DNA from: Desulfofustis sp.
GTDB taxonomy: Bacteria > Desulfobacterota > Desulfobulbia > Desulfobulbales > Desulfocapsaceae
DNA: 6,386 nt
Direction: 5' to 3'
Assembly: GCA_030604345.1 (NCBI GenBank)
Contig: JAUVWB010000092.1
Span: 1 to 6,386 of the forward strand
A model generated the notes under the pieces. It was not told the origin of the DNA. It saw only the letters and a list, made by a program, of their open reading frames with translations, and made no database searches. Positions 1 through 5,984 of this stretch are shown here, one piece after another; the first letter of the stretch is position 1; every line of letters starts with the position of its first letter. The position numbers and the translations under genes were made by a program.

Positions 1-639
1 GAGATTACCCAGGGTGCGCAGTTTGTCCGGGGAGATGCCGAGGCGCTGCATGGCCTGGGTATCGGCCTTCGTCTGCATGCACAACAGCCGGAATTGGTTG
101 AAAAGCGGACGAAAAAACAGGCCGTAGCGCTGGTATGAGCGCATCGAACGAGCGGAGATCCGACCGTTGACCAGCAGGGCGGGAACGCCGGATTTACTCA
201 ACTCGAAGAGCAGATTCGGCCAGAAATCGGTTTCCACAAGAATGAACAGCCGCGGGTTAATCAGCTTGATAAATCGTCTGACAACCGGCAAGATGTCCAG
301 CGGAAAGGGGATGATGGCATCGACAAAGGGACCTATCGTACGCTCTGCAAGATTTTTGCCGCTGCTCGTGGTGGTGGAGAAGACCAAGGTGTGTCTGGGA
401 AATTCAGACCGGAGTGCTCCTGCCAGCGGCAAAGCCGAGGTGACTTCCCCCACTGAGAGTGCATGGATCCAGATGGTGCCGCCCGACCGGCGCGTATAGC
501 CGGGAAGAGCCCCCCCGAGCCGCTGCCTCAGGTGTCGTCTCTTGCCGGGGTGGCGAAGCAGGTAGAAGGGCAGGAGCAGTAGTACCAGCGGGGCCAGTAG
601 CACTTGTATCAGGTTGTAGAGGCGCTTCAGACTAAACAC
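1..639 (-). CDS. waaA (kdtA): 3-deoxy-D-manno-octulosonic acid (Kdo) transferase, N-terminal part (cut by window edge)
   Basis: The protein transfers Kdo from CMP-Kdo to lipid A (precursor) at the inner face of the cytoplasmic membrane, the first step of LPS core assembly. The 213 codons read without a stop to the window edge, so roughly half of a usual 420-430 residue protein is present. Residues 8-27 form a hydrophobic Leu-rich segment, the usual N-terminal membrane anchor. IWIHALSVGEV (56-66) is the family signature; E65 in its GE pair corresponds to the proposed general base (Glu31 of the Aquifex enzyme). LVETDFWPNLL and NGRISARS follow, matching the ETELWPNLL and NARLS motifs of the Glycos_transf_N domain. 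The start must be GTG at 639-637: an in-frame TGA lies four codons upstream, and the nearby ATG at 649-647 is out of frame and reaches a stop after five codons. A GGGGA lies only 3 nt before the GTG, a poorly spaced ribosome site. The gene is divergent from the RsmE-family gene. Identification is firm; whether it adds one or more Kdo residues cannot be read here. Confidence 0.93.
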   Translation of the reverse strand, partial: MFSLKRLYNLIQVLLAPLVLLLLPFYLLRHPGKRRHLRQRLGGALPGYTRRSGGTIWIHALSVGEVTSALPLAGALRSEFPRHTLVFSTTTSSGKNLAERTIGPFVDAIIPFPLDILPVVRRFIKLINPRLFILVETDFWPNLLFELSKSGVPALLVNGRISARSMRSYQRYGLFFRPLFNQFRLLCMQTKADTQAMQRLGISPDKLRTLGNL

Positions 640-696
640 GAATCCCCATCAGAAATAGAGTGCCGGCTGGTGGTCGGCCACACCGTAGCCCATACT

Positions 697-1485
697 ATGA
701 ATATCATTCTGCTCGATCCCGGGGAGGTTATCGACCAATCGGTCTTGCTTGGCGACCGCAGAGCTGATCATATCGTCAAGATCCTGCGGGCGCAACCGGG
801 AGATATTGTCAAAATAGGGATACTAAACGGAAAAATCGGGTATGGCACGATAAAAGAACTGAATCGCACCCCGCCCCGGTCGGTGCGGCTGCAGCTCGAT
901 TTCTGCCACGACCCGCCCGGTGAGCCGCGCATTGATCTGATCCTGGCCCTGCCGCGACCGATCATGCTGAAAAGGATCGTGCATCAACTGGCGTCTCTGG
1001 GCATAGGTCGCCTCTATCTGATCAACGCGGCAAAGGTTGAAAAAAGCTTCTGGGAGGCCTCGATTCTCGACCAGGAGAATATTCGCCAGCATCTGGTGGC
1101 CGGCCTCGAGCAGGCGGTGGACACCCGGCTCCCCGAAGTGTCTTTGCACCGGGGGTTTCGGCCGTTTGTCGAGAATCTGCTGCCGCAGCTAAAAGCGCGC
1201 TACGACCGAATGCTGGTTGCACACCCAGGGGAAGCGGACCACCTTCGCTCGGTTTTACACCCCGGTTCGGGGAACATCCTGCTGGCTGTCGGCCCGGAAG
1301 GCGGGTGGAACGACTTCGAGGTGCTGAGTCTGGCTGAGGCCGGCTTCACCCCGGTCTCGCTGGGCGCCAGGATTCTCAGGGTGGAGACCGCCGTGATCGT
1401 CCTGCATGCAATGATCAGTCTGTTGCAGGAGGCGGCGAGCGAACCTCCGCCGGGCTGTCGGCCTGTTGAAAGTAGCGGACGATAG
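697..1485 (+). CDS. rsmE: RsmE-family 16S rRNA (uracil-1498-N3)-methyltransferase, divergent subtype
   Basis: This SAM-dependent SPOUT methyltransferase family methylates N3 of U1498 in 16S rRNA of the 30S subunit. With the ATG at 697 the protein is 262 residues, against about 243 in E. coli. Residues 1-70 fit the N-terminal PUA-like RNA-binding domain; the rest is the trefoil-knot catalytic domain. Knot motifs are GPEGGW (199-204) and LGARILRVETA (222-232), which form the SAM pocket. The segment LALPRPIML (82-91), VEKSFW (114-119) and LEQAVDTRLPEV (137-148) replaces the EQCGR-type motif of the E. coli enzyme and resembles a second RsmE-like group seen in gammaproteobacteria such as Pseudomonas. 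The frame is open upstream to a TTG at 604, but that lies inside kdtA and adds residues without family likeness; MNIILLD is the expected N-terminus. A GTG at 670 is a less likely start. No good Shine-Dalgarno precedes 697. The C-terminal tail after about residue 246 lies within the overlap with uvrC. Family is certain; the exact target nucleotide is inferred. Confidence 0.9.
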   Translation: MNIILLDPGEVIDQSVLLGDRRADHIVKILRAQPGDIVKIGILNGKIGYGTIKELNRTPPRSVRLQLDFCHDPPGEPRIDLILALPRPIMLKRIVHQLASLGIGRLYLINAAKVEKSFWEASILDQENIRQHLVAGLEQAVDTRLPEVSLHRGFRPFVENLLPQLKARYDRMLVAHPGEADHLRSVLHPGSGNILLAVGPEGGWNDFEVLSLAEAGFTPVSLGARILRVETAVIVLHAMISLLQEAASEPPPGCRPVESSGR

Positions 1486-3262
1486 TCTGCGCCAATTCCG
1501 GGCCGATCCCGTCAACGGCTTGCAGCTCCTCGGCGGATGCGGCGGCGATTTTTCGCAGGCTGCCGATCCGTTTGAGCAGGAGTCGTTTGCGGGCGGCGCC
1601 GATTCCCGGGATGGCATCGAGCCGGGATTGCAGCGCCTGTTTACGACGCAGGGCGCGATGGGCGGTGATGCCGAAGCGGTGCGCTTCATCCCTGACCCGC
1701 ATGAAAAAGAGCAGCACCGGGTTATGGGCCGGGAGCAGAATCGGATTCTTGCGTCCGGGACGGTAGAGCTTGTCTCCTTCCCGTTCATGCTCTTTGGCGA
1801 TGCCGACCAACTCGACTGCCTCGTCCAGGGCGAGATCCTTGACGACTGCCTCGGCAACCCCCAGGTGGCCACGACCGCCGTCGATGACCATCAGGTCGGG
1901 CAGATCGTCTTTGGCCAAAGCCCGCAGGCACCGGCGATGAAGTGTTGCCCGCATCATGGCGTAATCATCCGGACCCGCCACCTCGGTCAGCCGATAGTGC
2001 CGATAGCCGCCGCTGTCAGGCTCTCCCTCGGTGAAACGGACCAGGGAGCCGATCGCGTTGGTCCCGCTGATGGTGGAGATATCGAAACACTCGATGACCC
2101 GCGGCGTTTTCTGCAGGTGCAAGCTGCGGGCGATGAGTTCGGCCAGCGCCTCCCATGAACGCTTTTTTTTGCCTTCTTCGGCAAATATCTGCTGGGCGTT
2201 GGCGGTGGCCATCTTCACCAGGTGTGCCGGCTCGCCCCGCCGGGGGAAGTGCAGCGATACCCTCCTGCCGGCTAGATCACTCAGCCGCTCCGCGATCAGG
2301 TCCTGGTCTTCGATGGTCTGCGGTATCAGGATCTCCGGCGGTGGTGGGGATTGTTCGTCGTAGAGCTGGGTGATGATCTGGGCGATGATCGAAGCATCGT
2401 CCCCATAGGGGTCGTCGAAGAGAAAGCGGCGGCTGCCGGTGACAATCCCTTCTCGCACGACAAGCAGGACGGCGGCCACCGACGATTGATGCCGGGCCCA
2501 GCCGAACACGTCACGGTCCCGAGCGGTCTGAGAGACGATGATCTGTTTTTCCAGCGTCTCCCGAACCGCTTGCAGACGATCCCGGAGAATAGCCGCTCGC
2601 TCGAAATCAAGGCCGTTCGCTGCGGACATCATATCCTGCTCCAGATCGGCAAGCAGATTTTTGCTGCGGCCCTCGAGGAACATCACTACCTTTTCCACCA
2701 TGTCCAGGTATTCCTGGTGGTTCGCCTTGCCGGCACAGGGGGCCAGACAACGCTGCATTTGGTAGTTGAGGCAGGGACGTTTCCGTGGCCGCAGTTCGTT
2801 GCCCCGGCAGCGGCGCAGCGGGAACAGCGTGGTCAGTAGGCGCAGTGTCTGCCACATGGCCGACGCTGAGGCATACGGGCCGAAATACCGGGCTCCGTCT
2901 CGCTTCTTCCGTCGCGTCATGAACACCCGGGGCCACTGCTCCTGGACGGTTACCTTGATGAGCGGATAGCTCTTGTCGTCTCTGAGGATGACGTTGTATT
3001 TGGGACGGTGCCTCTTGATCAGCGAGGCTTCCAGGATCAGGGCCTCTTTCTCGGTGTGCGTGATAAGCAGGTCAACCTGTTGGACGCGACCGAGCAGCGC
3101 TGCGGTTTTGCTGGTCTTCGAGCCGGAGTAGTGGACGTATGAGGAAAGCCGTTTGGCCAGGTCCTTGGCCTTGCCCACGTAGAGAACTGACGCGGACCGG
3201 TCGAGCATCAGGTACACACCAGGAGCATGGGGAACGGTGGCGAGGAAGGTCTGATCGAGCAT
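1415..3262 (-). CDS. uvrC: Excinuclease ABC subunit C (UvrC)
   Basis: UvrC makes the dual incisions 3' and 5' of a DNA lesion after recruitment by UvrB, in cytoplasmic nucleotide excision repair. The 615 residues match the family's usual length (about 600-620). In order: the GIY-YIG nuclease domain (GVY at 15-17, YVG at 28-30, R38, metal-binding E78) for 3' incision; a four-cysteine region (C152, C164, C172, C176) with the spacing of the iron-sulfur cysteines reported for E. coli UvrC; the UVR motif that binds UvrB (about 204-238, around GLDFERAAILRDRL); the RNase H-like endonuclease domain for 5' incision (D394 in ECFDIS, D433, D461 in VIDGG, H528/H535 in the HRFGITAHR segment); and tandem helix-hairpin-helix DNA-binding motifs (IPGIG at 551-555, VDGIG at 583-587). 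All catalytic positions appear intact. The ATG at 3262 is the only reasonable start, since an in-frame TAG lies a few codons upstream; no strong Shine-Dalgarno is visible. The last 71 bp, coding for the unconserved tail, overlap the end of the convergent RsmE-family gene. Confidence 0.98.
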   Translation of the reverse strand: MLDQTFLATVPHAPGVYLMLDRSASVLYVGKAKDLAKRLSSYVHYSGSKTSKTAALLGRVQQVDLLITHTEKEALILEASLIKRHRPKYNVILRDDKSYPLIKVTVQEQWPRVFMTRRKKRDGARYFGPYASASAMWQTLRLLTTLFPLRRCRGNELRPRKRPCLNYQMQRCLAPCAGKANHQEYLDMVEKVVMFLEGRSKNLLADLEQDMMSAANGLDFERAAILRDRLQAVRETLEKQIIVSQTARDRDVFGWARHQSSVAAVLLVVREGIVTGSRRFLFDDPYGDDASIIAQIITQLYDEQSPPPPEILIPQTIEDQDLIAERLSDLAGRRVSLHFPRRGEPAHLVKMATANAQQIFAEEGKKKRSWEALAELIARSLHLQKTPRVIECFDISTISGTNAIGSLVRFTEGEPDSGGYRHYRLTEVAGPDDYAMMRATLHRRCLRALAKDDLPDLMVIDGGRGHLGVAEAVVKDLALDEAVELVGIAKEHEREGDKLYRPGRKNPILLPAHNPVLLFFMRVRDEAHRFGITAHRALRRKQALQSRLDAIPGIGAARKRLLLKRIGSLRKIAAASAEELQAVDGIGPELAQTIVRYFQQADSPAEVRSPPPATD

Positions 3263-3301
3263 CGCTGCGGGGCACTATGTCGGGCCGTTGCCGATTGGCG
3301 C

Positions 3302-3330
3302 TTTACTTGTTTCCGGCGATTGACTAAAAG
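3302..3330 (+). promoter_or_regulatory. Candidate sigma70-type promoter for the sulfotransferase gene
   Basis: TTTACT (3302-3307) and TAAAAG (3325-3330) each match four of six consensus positions and are separated by exactly 17 nt. A start near 3337 would leave a leader of about 60 nt before the ATG at 3400. The site lies in the 137-bp gap between the divergent uvrC and sulfotransferase genes, where a promoter is expected. It was found by eye, and matches of this quality also arise by chance. No comparable pair was found for uvrC on the other strand of the same gap. Confidence 0.3.
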
Positions 3331-3388
3331 ACGGGAAAAGCGGTCGGCTGCGGCGGCCGCCGAAGGTCGCCGGGACCTGGACCATTTC

Positions 3389-3393
3389 GGAAG
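3389..3393 (+). promoter_or_regulatory. Ribosome binding site of the sulfotransferase gene
   Basis: GGAAG lies 6 nt before the ATG at 3400. It fixes that start and is a better site than those before the genes to its left. Confidence 0.6.
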
Positions 3394-3399
3394 AAAAGC

Positions 3400-4503
3400 A
3401 TGAATCCCTTCTACAAGATAGCCATCGATCGCGTCAACGCCAATTATCTGTCCGGTTGGTGTTTTCGCCGGTCACGACCCCTGGAACCGGTTCGCATCCA
3501 ATGCCGTTGCGGCGGACGGGTGCTGGCTGAGACCGTGGCCGACCGGTGGCGCGAAGATCTGCAGGCGCTTGGTGTTCATCCCACCGGCAGATGCGGCTTC
3601 GAACTGCTTCTCGAAGGCCTGGAACCTCGTGATGCAAAGGTCTTCCTGGACCTGGTCGTGCCCGGTTCCCGAATCCCCTTGCTGCATCTATCGACCGAGA
3701 CCTTTGCACCGGCTGGGATGGATCGGTTGCTGCGAGCCGTTACGACCTTGCTCAAGCGAGGTGGGGGACGTCCGATTCTCTTCATGCATATTCCGAAGAC
3801 CGCCGGGACTTCCTTCAATACCCTGGCTCATTCGCTTTTCGCCAAAGAGGGAGCCGTCGCCCATCTCGAACTGCACGACCAGCGCAGCTATCGCCACCTG
3901 CAGAAGAGCAATCGATTTCTTTCCGGGCATCTGCCGGTTGCTCTCTGGAAACGTCATTTCGATCTGCATCGGTCCGACCTGTTTACCATTGTGCGAGAGC
4001 CTTACGGGCAACTGCATTCCCATCTCACATGGTTGATCGAAACCGGAACCAACCCGCAGAGCAGCTATTTTCTGCAACAAAACAGAGTGATTGTCGAACT
4101 GGGTCAGCGTCTGGCCCGACTCGATCTGACTTCCGCCTCGGCGCTGCAGCGATTCGTCGCCGCGCTCGACGATCTGGAAGCGGCCTTCCTCGACAACCTG
4201 CAAACACGGTACTTTCTGGACCAGGAAACGTGCCGACGAACTGGACCCGAGCAGGTGCGGCAGGCCTTGGAGAACCTGGATGCGTTCACCATGATCGGGT
4301 TGACCGAGGATTATCCGGCCTTTGTTGATACCTTCTTGAGGCACTACCGGCTTCGGCGGCCGGAGGTGGGTGATCGTTTGAACCGGTCATCGAGCCCGCC
4401 CCTCTTTGATCATCGTCAGCCGGACATTCAGGCCGCTCTGGCACCGTTGGTCAATTTCGACATCCAGGTGTACAACCGTATCAAAGAAAAATGGGAACCG
4501 TGA
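3400..4503 (+). CDS. PAPS-dependent carbohydrate sulfotransferase with N-terminal accessory domain
   Basis: The 367-residue protein very probably transfers sulfate from PAPS to a sugar of a cell-surface glycan. The 5'-phosphosulfate-binding loop is MHIPKTAGTSF (129-139; K133 and T137 are key). The 3'-phosphate site is IVREPYGQLHSHL (197-209; R199 and S207), with REP in place of the commoner RDP. SGHLP (175-179), NLQTRYF (266-272), MIGLTEDY (298-305) and the closing FDIQVYNRI (353-361) fit the Sulfotransfer_2-type (heparan 2-O-sulfotransferase-like) group found in bacteria. Residues 1-95 are a separate domain with the pattern GW...P..V...C/DG..V....ADR.R.DL...G......CGF (GW at 19-20, DL at 53-54, GF at 66-67), which I recognise as a recurrent N-terminal add-on of bacterial sulfotransferases and glycan enzymes and probably beta-rich. 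No signal peptide or membrane span is seen, so it likely acts in the cytoplasm on lipid-linked or nucleotide-linked precursors. It is the first gene of the rightward glycan run and divergent from uvrC. The acceptor sugar cannot be told. Confidence 0.85.
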   Translation: MNPFYKIAIDRVNANYLSGWCFRRSRPLEPVRIQCRCGGRVLAETVADRWREDLQALGVHPTGRCGFELLLEGLEPRDAKVFLDLVVPGSRIPLLHLSTETFAPAGMDRLLRAVTTLLKRGGGRPILFMHIPKTAGTSFNTLAHSLFAKEGAVAHLELHDQRSYRHLQKSNRFLSGHLPVALWKRHFDLHRSDLFTIVREPYGQLHSHLTWLIETGTNPQSSYFLQQNRVIVELGQRLARLDLTSASALQRFVAALDDLEAAFLDNLQTRYFLDQETCRRTGPEQVRQALENLDAFTMIGLTEDYPAFVDTFLRHYRLRRPEVGDRLNRSSSPPLFDHRQPDIQAALAPLVNFDIQVYNRIKEKWEP

Positions 4504-4626
4504 AGACTTGCCATTTCGCCCCATCTCATCGTGGCGCAATCACCTTTTACATTCATCAGGATGAAATGGTTCCGCTGGGCCCATTCGGCGGGTGGTTGTC
4601 ATCGCGATCACGGAGGGTTTTGGTCG

Positions 4627-4655
4627 TTTACCTGGAGGGGAAAAAAGGGTAGTAT
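4627..4655 (+). promoter_or_regulatory. Candidate internal promoter ahead of the glycosyltransferase gene
   Basis: TTTACC (4627-4632) and TAGTAT (4650-4655) each match four of six sigma70 positions with a 17-nt spacer. A start near 4662 would give a leader of about 87 nt before the ATG at 4749. The 245-bp gap (4504-4748) between two same-strand genes is long for an operon interior, which is consistent with a separate promoter. Apart from this and a dubious short open frame (about 4500-4652) I see nothing in the gap: no convincing terminator hairpin with a U-run and no riboswitch. This is a by-eye call. Confidence 0.3.
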
Positions 4656-4738
4656 GCAGCCGGCTCGCCCGGTTGGCATGCCGTCTTTCGGGCCGGAAGT
4701 CGTCACCGCCGGACGAAGCTCGCCACTGCCACTGGCGT

Positions 4739-4742
4739 GGAG
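4739..4742 (+). promoter_or_regulatory. Ribosome binding site deciding the glycosyltransferase start
   Basis: GGAG stands 6 nt before the ATG at 4749. The alternative ATG three codons later (4758) has its own GGAG at 4751-4754, but only 3 nt away, which is too close. The first ATG is therefore preferred. Confidence 0.55.
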
Positions 4743-4748
4743 CGTTGA

Positions 4749-5984
4749 ATGGAGTTTATGGCCAACACCTCGAACATGCCCAAAGTCAGTGTCGTCATAC
4801 CCTGTTACAACCAGGGCGCCTTCATTGACGAGGCGGTTGATTCGGTTTTAGCGCAGACCTTCACCGGTCTCGAAATCATTGTGGTCAATGACGGGTCCAC
4901 AGATGTTGCTACCAACCGTAAACTGCTTCGCTACGAACGGGAGAAAACCAAGGTTCTCGCCACCTCCAACCAGGGCTTGGCGGCTGCCCGAGACAACGGC
5001 ATCGCAGCGGCACAGGGCGAATATATCCTGCCCCTTGACGCTGACGATCGGATCGAACCGCGTTACCTGGAAGAGGCGGTAGCGGTGCTGGACCAGCAGC
5101 CGGAGGTGGGCATCGTCTATTGTCAGGCTCGGCTCTTCGGTGGTGTCGAGGCCGATTGGCAGCTGCCCGATTACTCGCTTGCCGAGATGCTCCTGGACAA
5201 CGTTATTTTCTGTACGGCGTTGTTTCGTCGGGCTGATTGGCAGGCGGTCGGCGGTTATGATCCGGGAATGATCTACGGCTGGGAAGATTACGAATTCTGG
5301 ATGGCCTTGCTGGAACGGGGCAGGGAGGTAAGACGGCTGCCTGGGCGCTATTTTCACTACCGGGTGTCGCCCGATTCCATGGTGCGCAGCAAGGAGAAAG
5401 GCCAGAAGGTGCAGATGTTCAAGCGCATCTATCAGCGGCATACGTCCTTCATCGGCGAGCATATCGACGTCTGGATATCGAGACTGCTGGAGAAGGACGA
5501 GGGCTATATCACCGCCCGGCTCTATGTGGATTGCGGTCAGGGACTCAGCAACGAGAGCAGTGTCGCCCGCAAGGTGAATATCGGCAGGCAGACCTTGACC
5601 TTCCCGGTCGATGGCTTTGCCCAACGGCGGGAATTTCGTTTCGATCCGGCCGATTGCCCGGCAGTGGTGTCCATTGAGTCGATCGACCTCGTCACCACCG
5701 AGGGCAGACGCGCTCTCGAACCGTTTCAGGTCAGTTCTAACGCCCTGTTCTGCCATGACCATCGCTATTTTTTCTGCACCGAAGATCCACAGGTATATTT
5801 CGCCATTGCGGCCGCAACTGCAGGCAACGTCGTGACGGTGGTGGTTTCTTATGAACTCGTGGCGGTGGGTGAATCTGCCCTGCAGATGATCATTTCCTCC
5901 CAGGAGCAACGGCTTCGCGAACGTCTGAAGAACCCCTTTGCCTTGATCGGAAGACTTTTTCGGAAAAATGACGGGGTGGGATGA
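4749..5984 (+). CDS. Family 2 glycosyltransferase (GT-A fold) with C-terminal beta-rich domain
   Basis: The 411-residue protein is expected to transfer a sugar from a nucleotide-sugar donor to a growing surface polysaccharide, with inversion. Residues 12-205 are a GT-A domain: VSVVIPCYNQG (13-23), NDGSTD (47-52) for nucleotide binding, the metal-binding LDADD (96-100, D97/D99), a GGYDPGM acceptor-side motif (168-174), and WED (178-180) whose D180 is the likely catalytic base. Residues 255-375 form a second, probably beta-rich part that opens ARLYVDCGQGLSNES and contains FRFDPADCP (296-304). I have seen similar extensions on other bacterial glycan enzymes but cannot name the fold. No transmembrane span is present; the C-terminal NPFALIGRLFRK stretch (395-406) could be an amphipathic membrane-contact helix. 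The stop overlaps the next start (ATGA, 5981-5984), which indicates translational coupling. Donor and acceptor are unknown. The class is firm. Confidence 0.92.
   Translation: MEFMANTSNMPKVSVVIPCYNQGAFIDEAVDSVLAQTFTGLEIIVVNDGSTDVATNRKLLRYEREKTKVLATSNQGLAAARDNGIAAAQGEYILPLDADDRIEPRYLEEAVAVLDQQPEVGIVYCQARLFGGVEADWQLPDYSLAEMLLDNVIFCTALFRRADWQAVGGYDPGMIYGWEDYEFWMALLERGREVRRLPGRYFHYRVSPDSMVRSKEKGQKVQMFKRIYQRHTSFIGEHIDVWISRLLEKDEGYITARLYVDCGQGLSNESSVARKVNIGRQTLTFPVDGFAQRREFRFDPADCPAVVSIESIDLVTTEGRRALEPFQVSSNALFCHDHRYFFCTEDPQVYFAIAAATAGNVVTVVVSYELVAVGESALQMIISSQEQRLRERLKNPFALIGRLFRKNDGVG

Noticed and set aside
604..696. Longer RsmE-family start at TTG 604
   Set aside because: It would overlap the kdtA start and adds 31 residues without family likeness; MNIILLD at 697 is the typical N-terminus.
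1466..2158. 230-codon open frame on the plus strand
   Set aside because: It is antisense to the conserved endonuclease and helix-hairpin-helix part of uvrC and has no recognisable domain.
3351..3362. 12-bp perfect palindrome CGGCGGCCGCCG
   Set aside because: It is pure G+C in a GC-rich gap, has no T-run and no second copy, so it could be chance; an operator or terminator role cannot be supported.
3263..3399. Search for an SOS (LexA) operator ahead of uvrC
   Set aside because: No CTG-N10-CAG-type box or other clear operator is visible, and no good -35/-10 pair was found on the minus strand.
4721..4737. 5-bp stem CGCCA/TGGCG just before the glycosyltransferase ribosome site
   Set aside because: The stem is too short and not extendable on either side, and no T-run follows; not convincing as a terminator or translational control element.
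4531..4851. 106-codon open frame in the gap and glycosyltransferase start
   Set aside because: It runs into the glycosyltransferase gene in another frame and shows no conserved motif; its second half is plainly a shadow.
4848..5909. 353-codon open frame on the minus strand
   Set aside because: It lies wholly antisense to the glycosyltransferase gene, resembles no family I know, and its residues (many His, Arg and Gly) look like a shadow of GC-rich codons. The sense protein has clear motifs.
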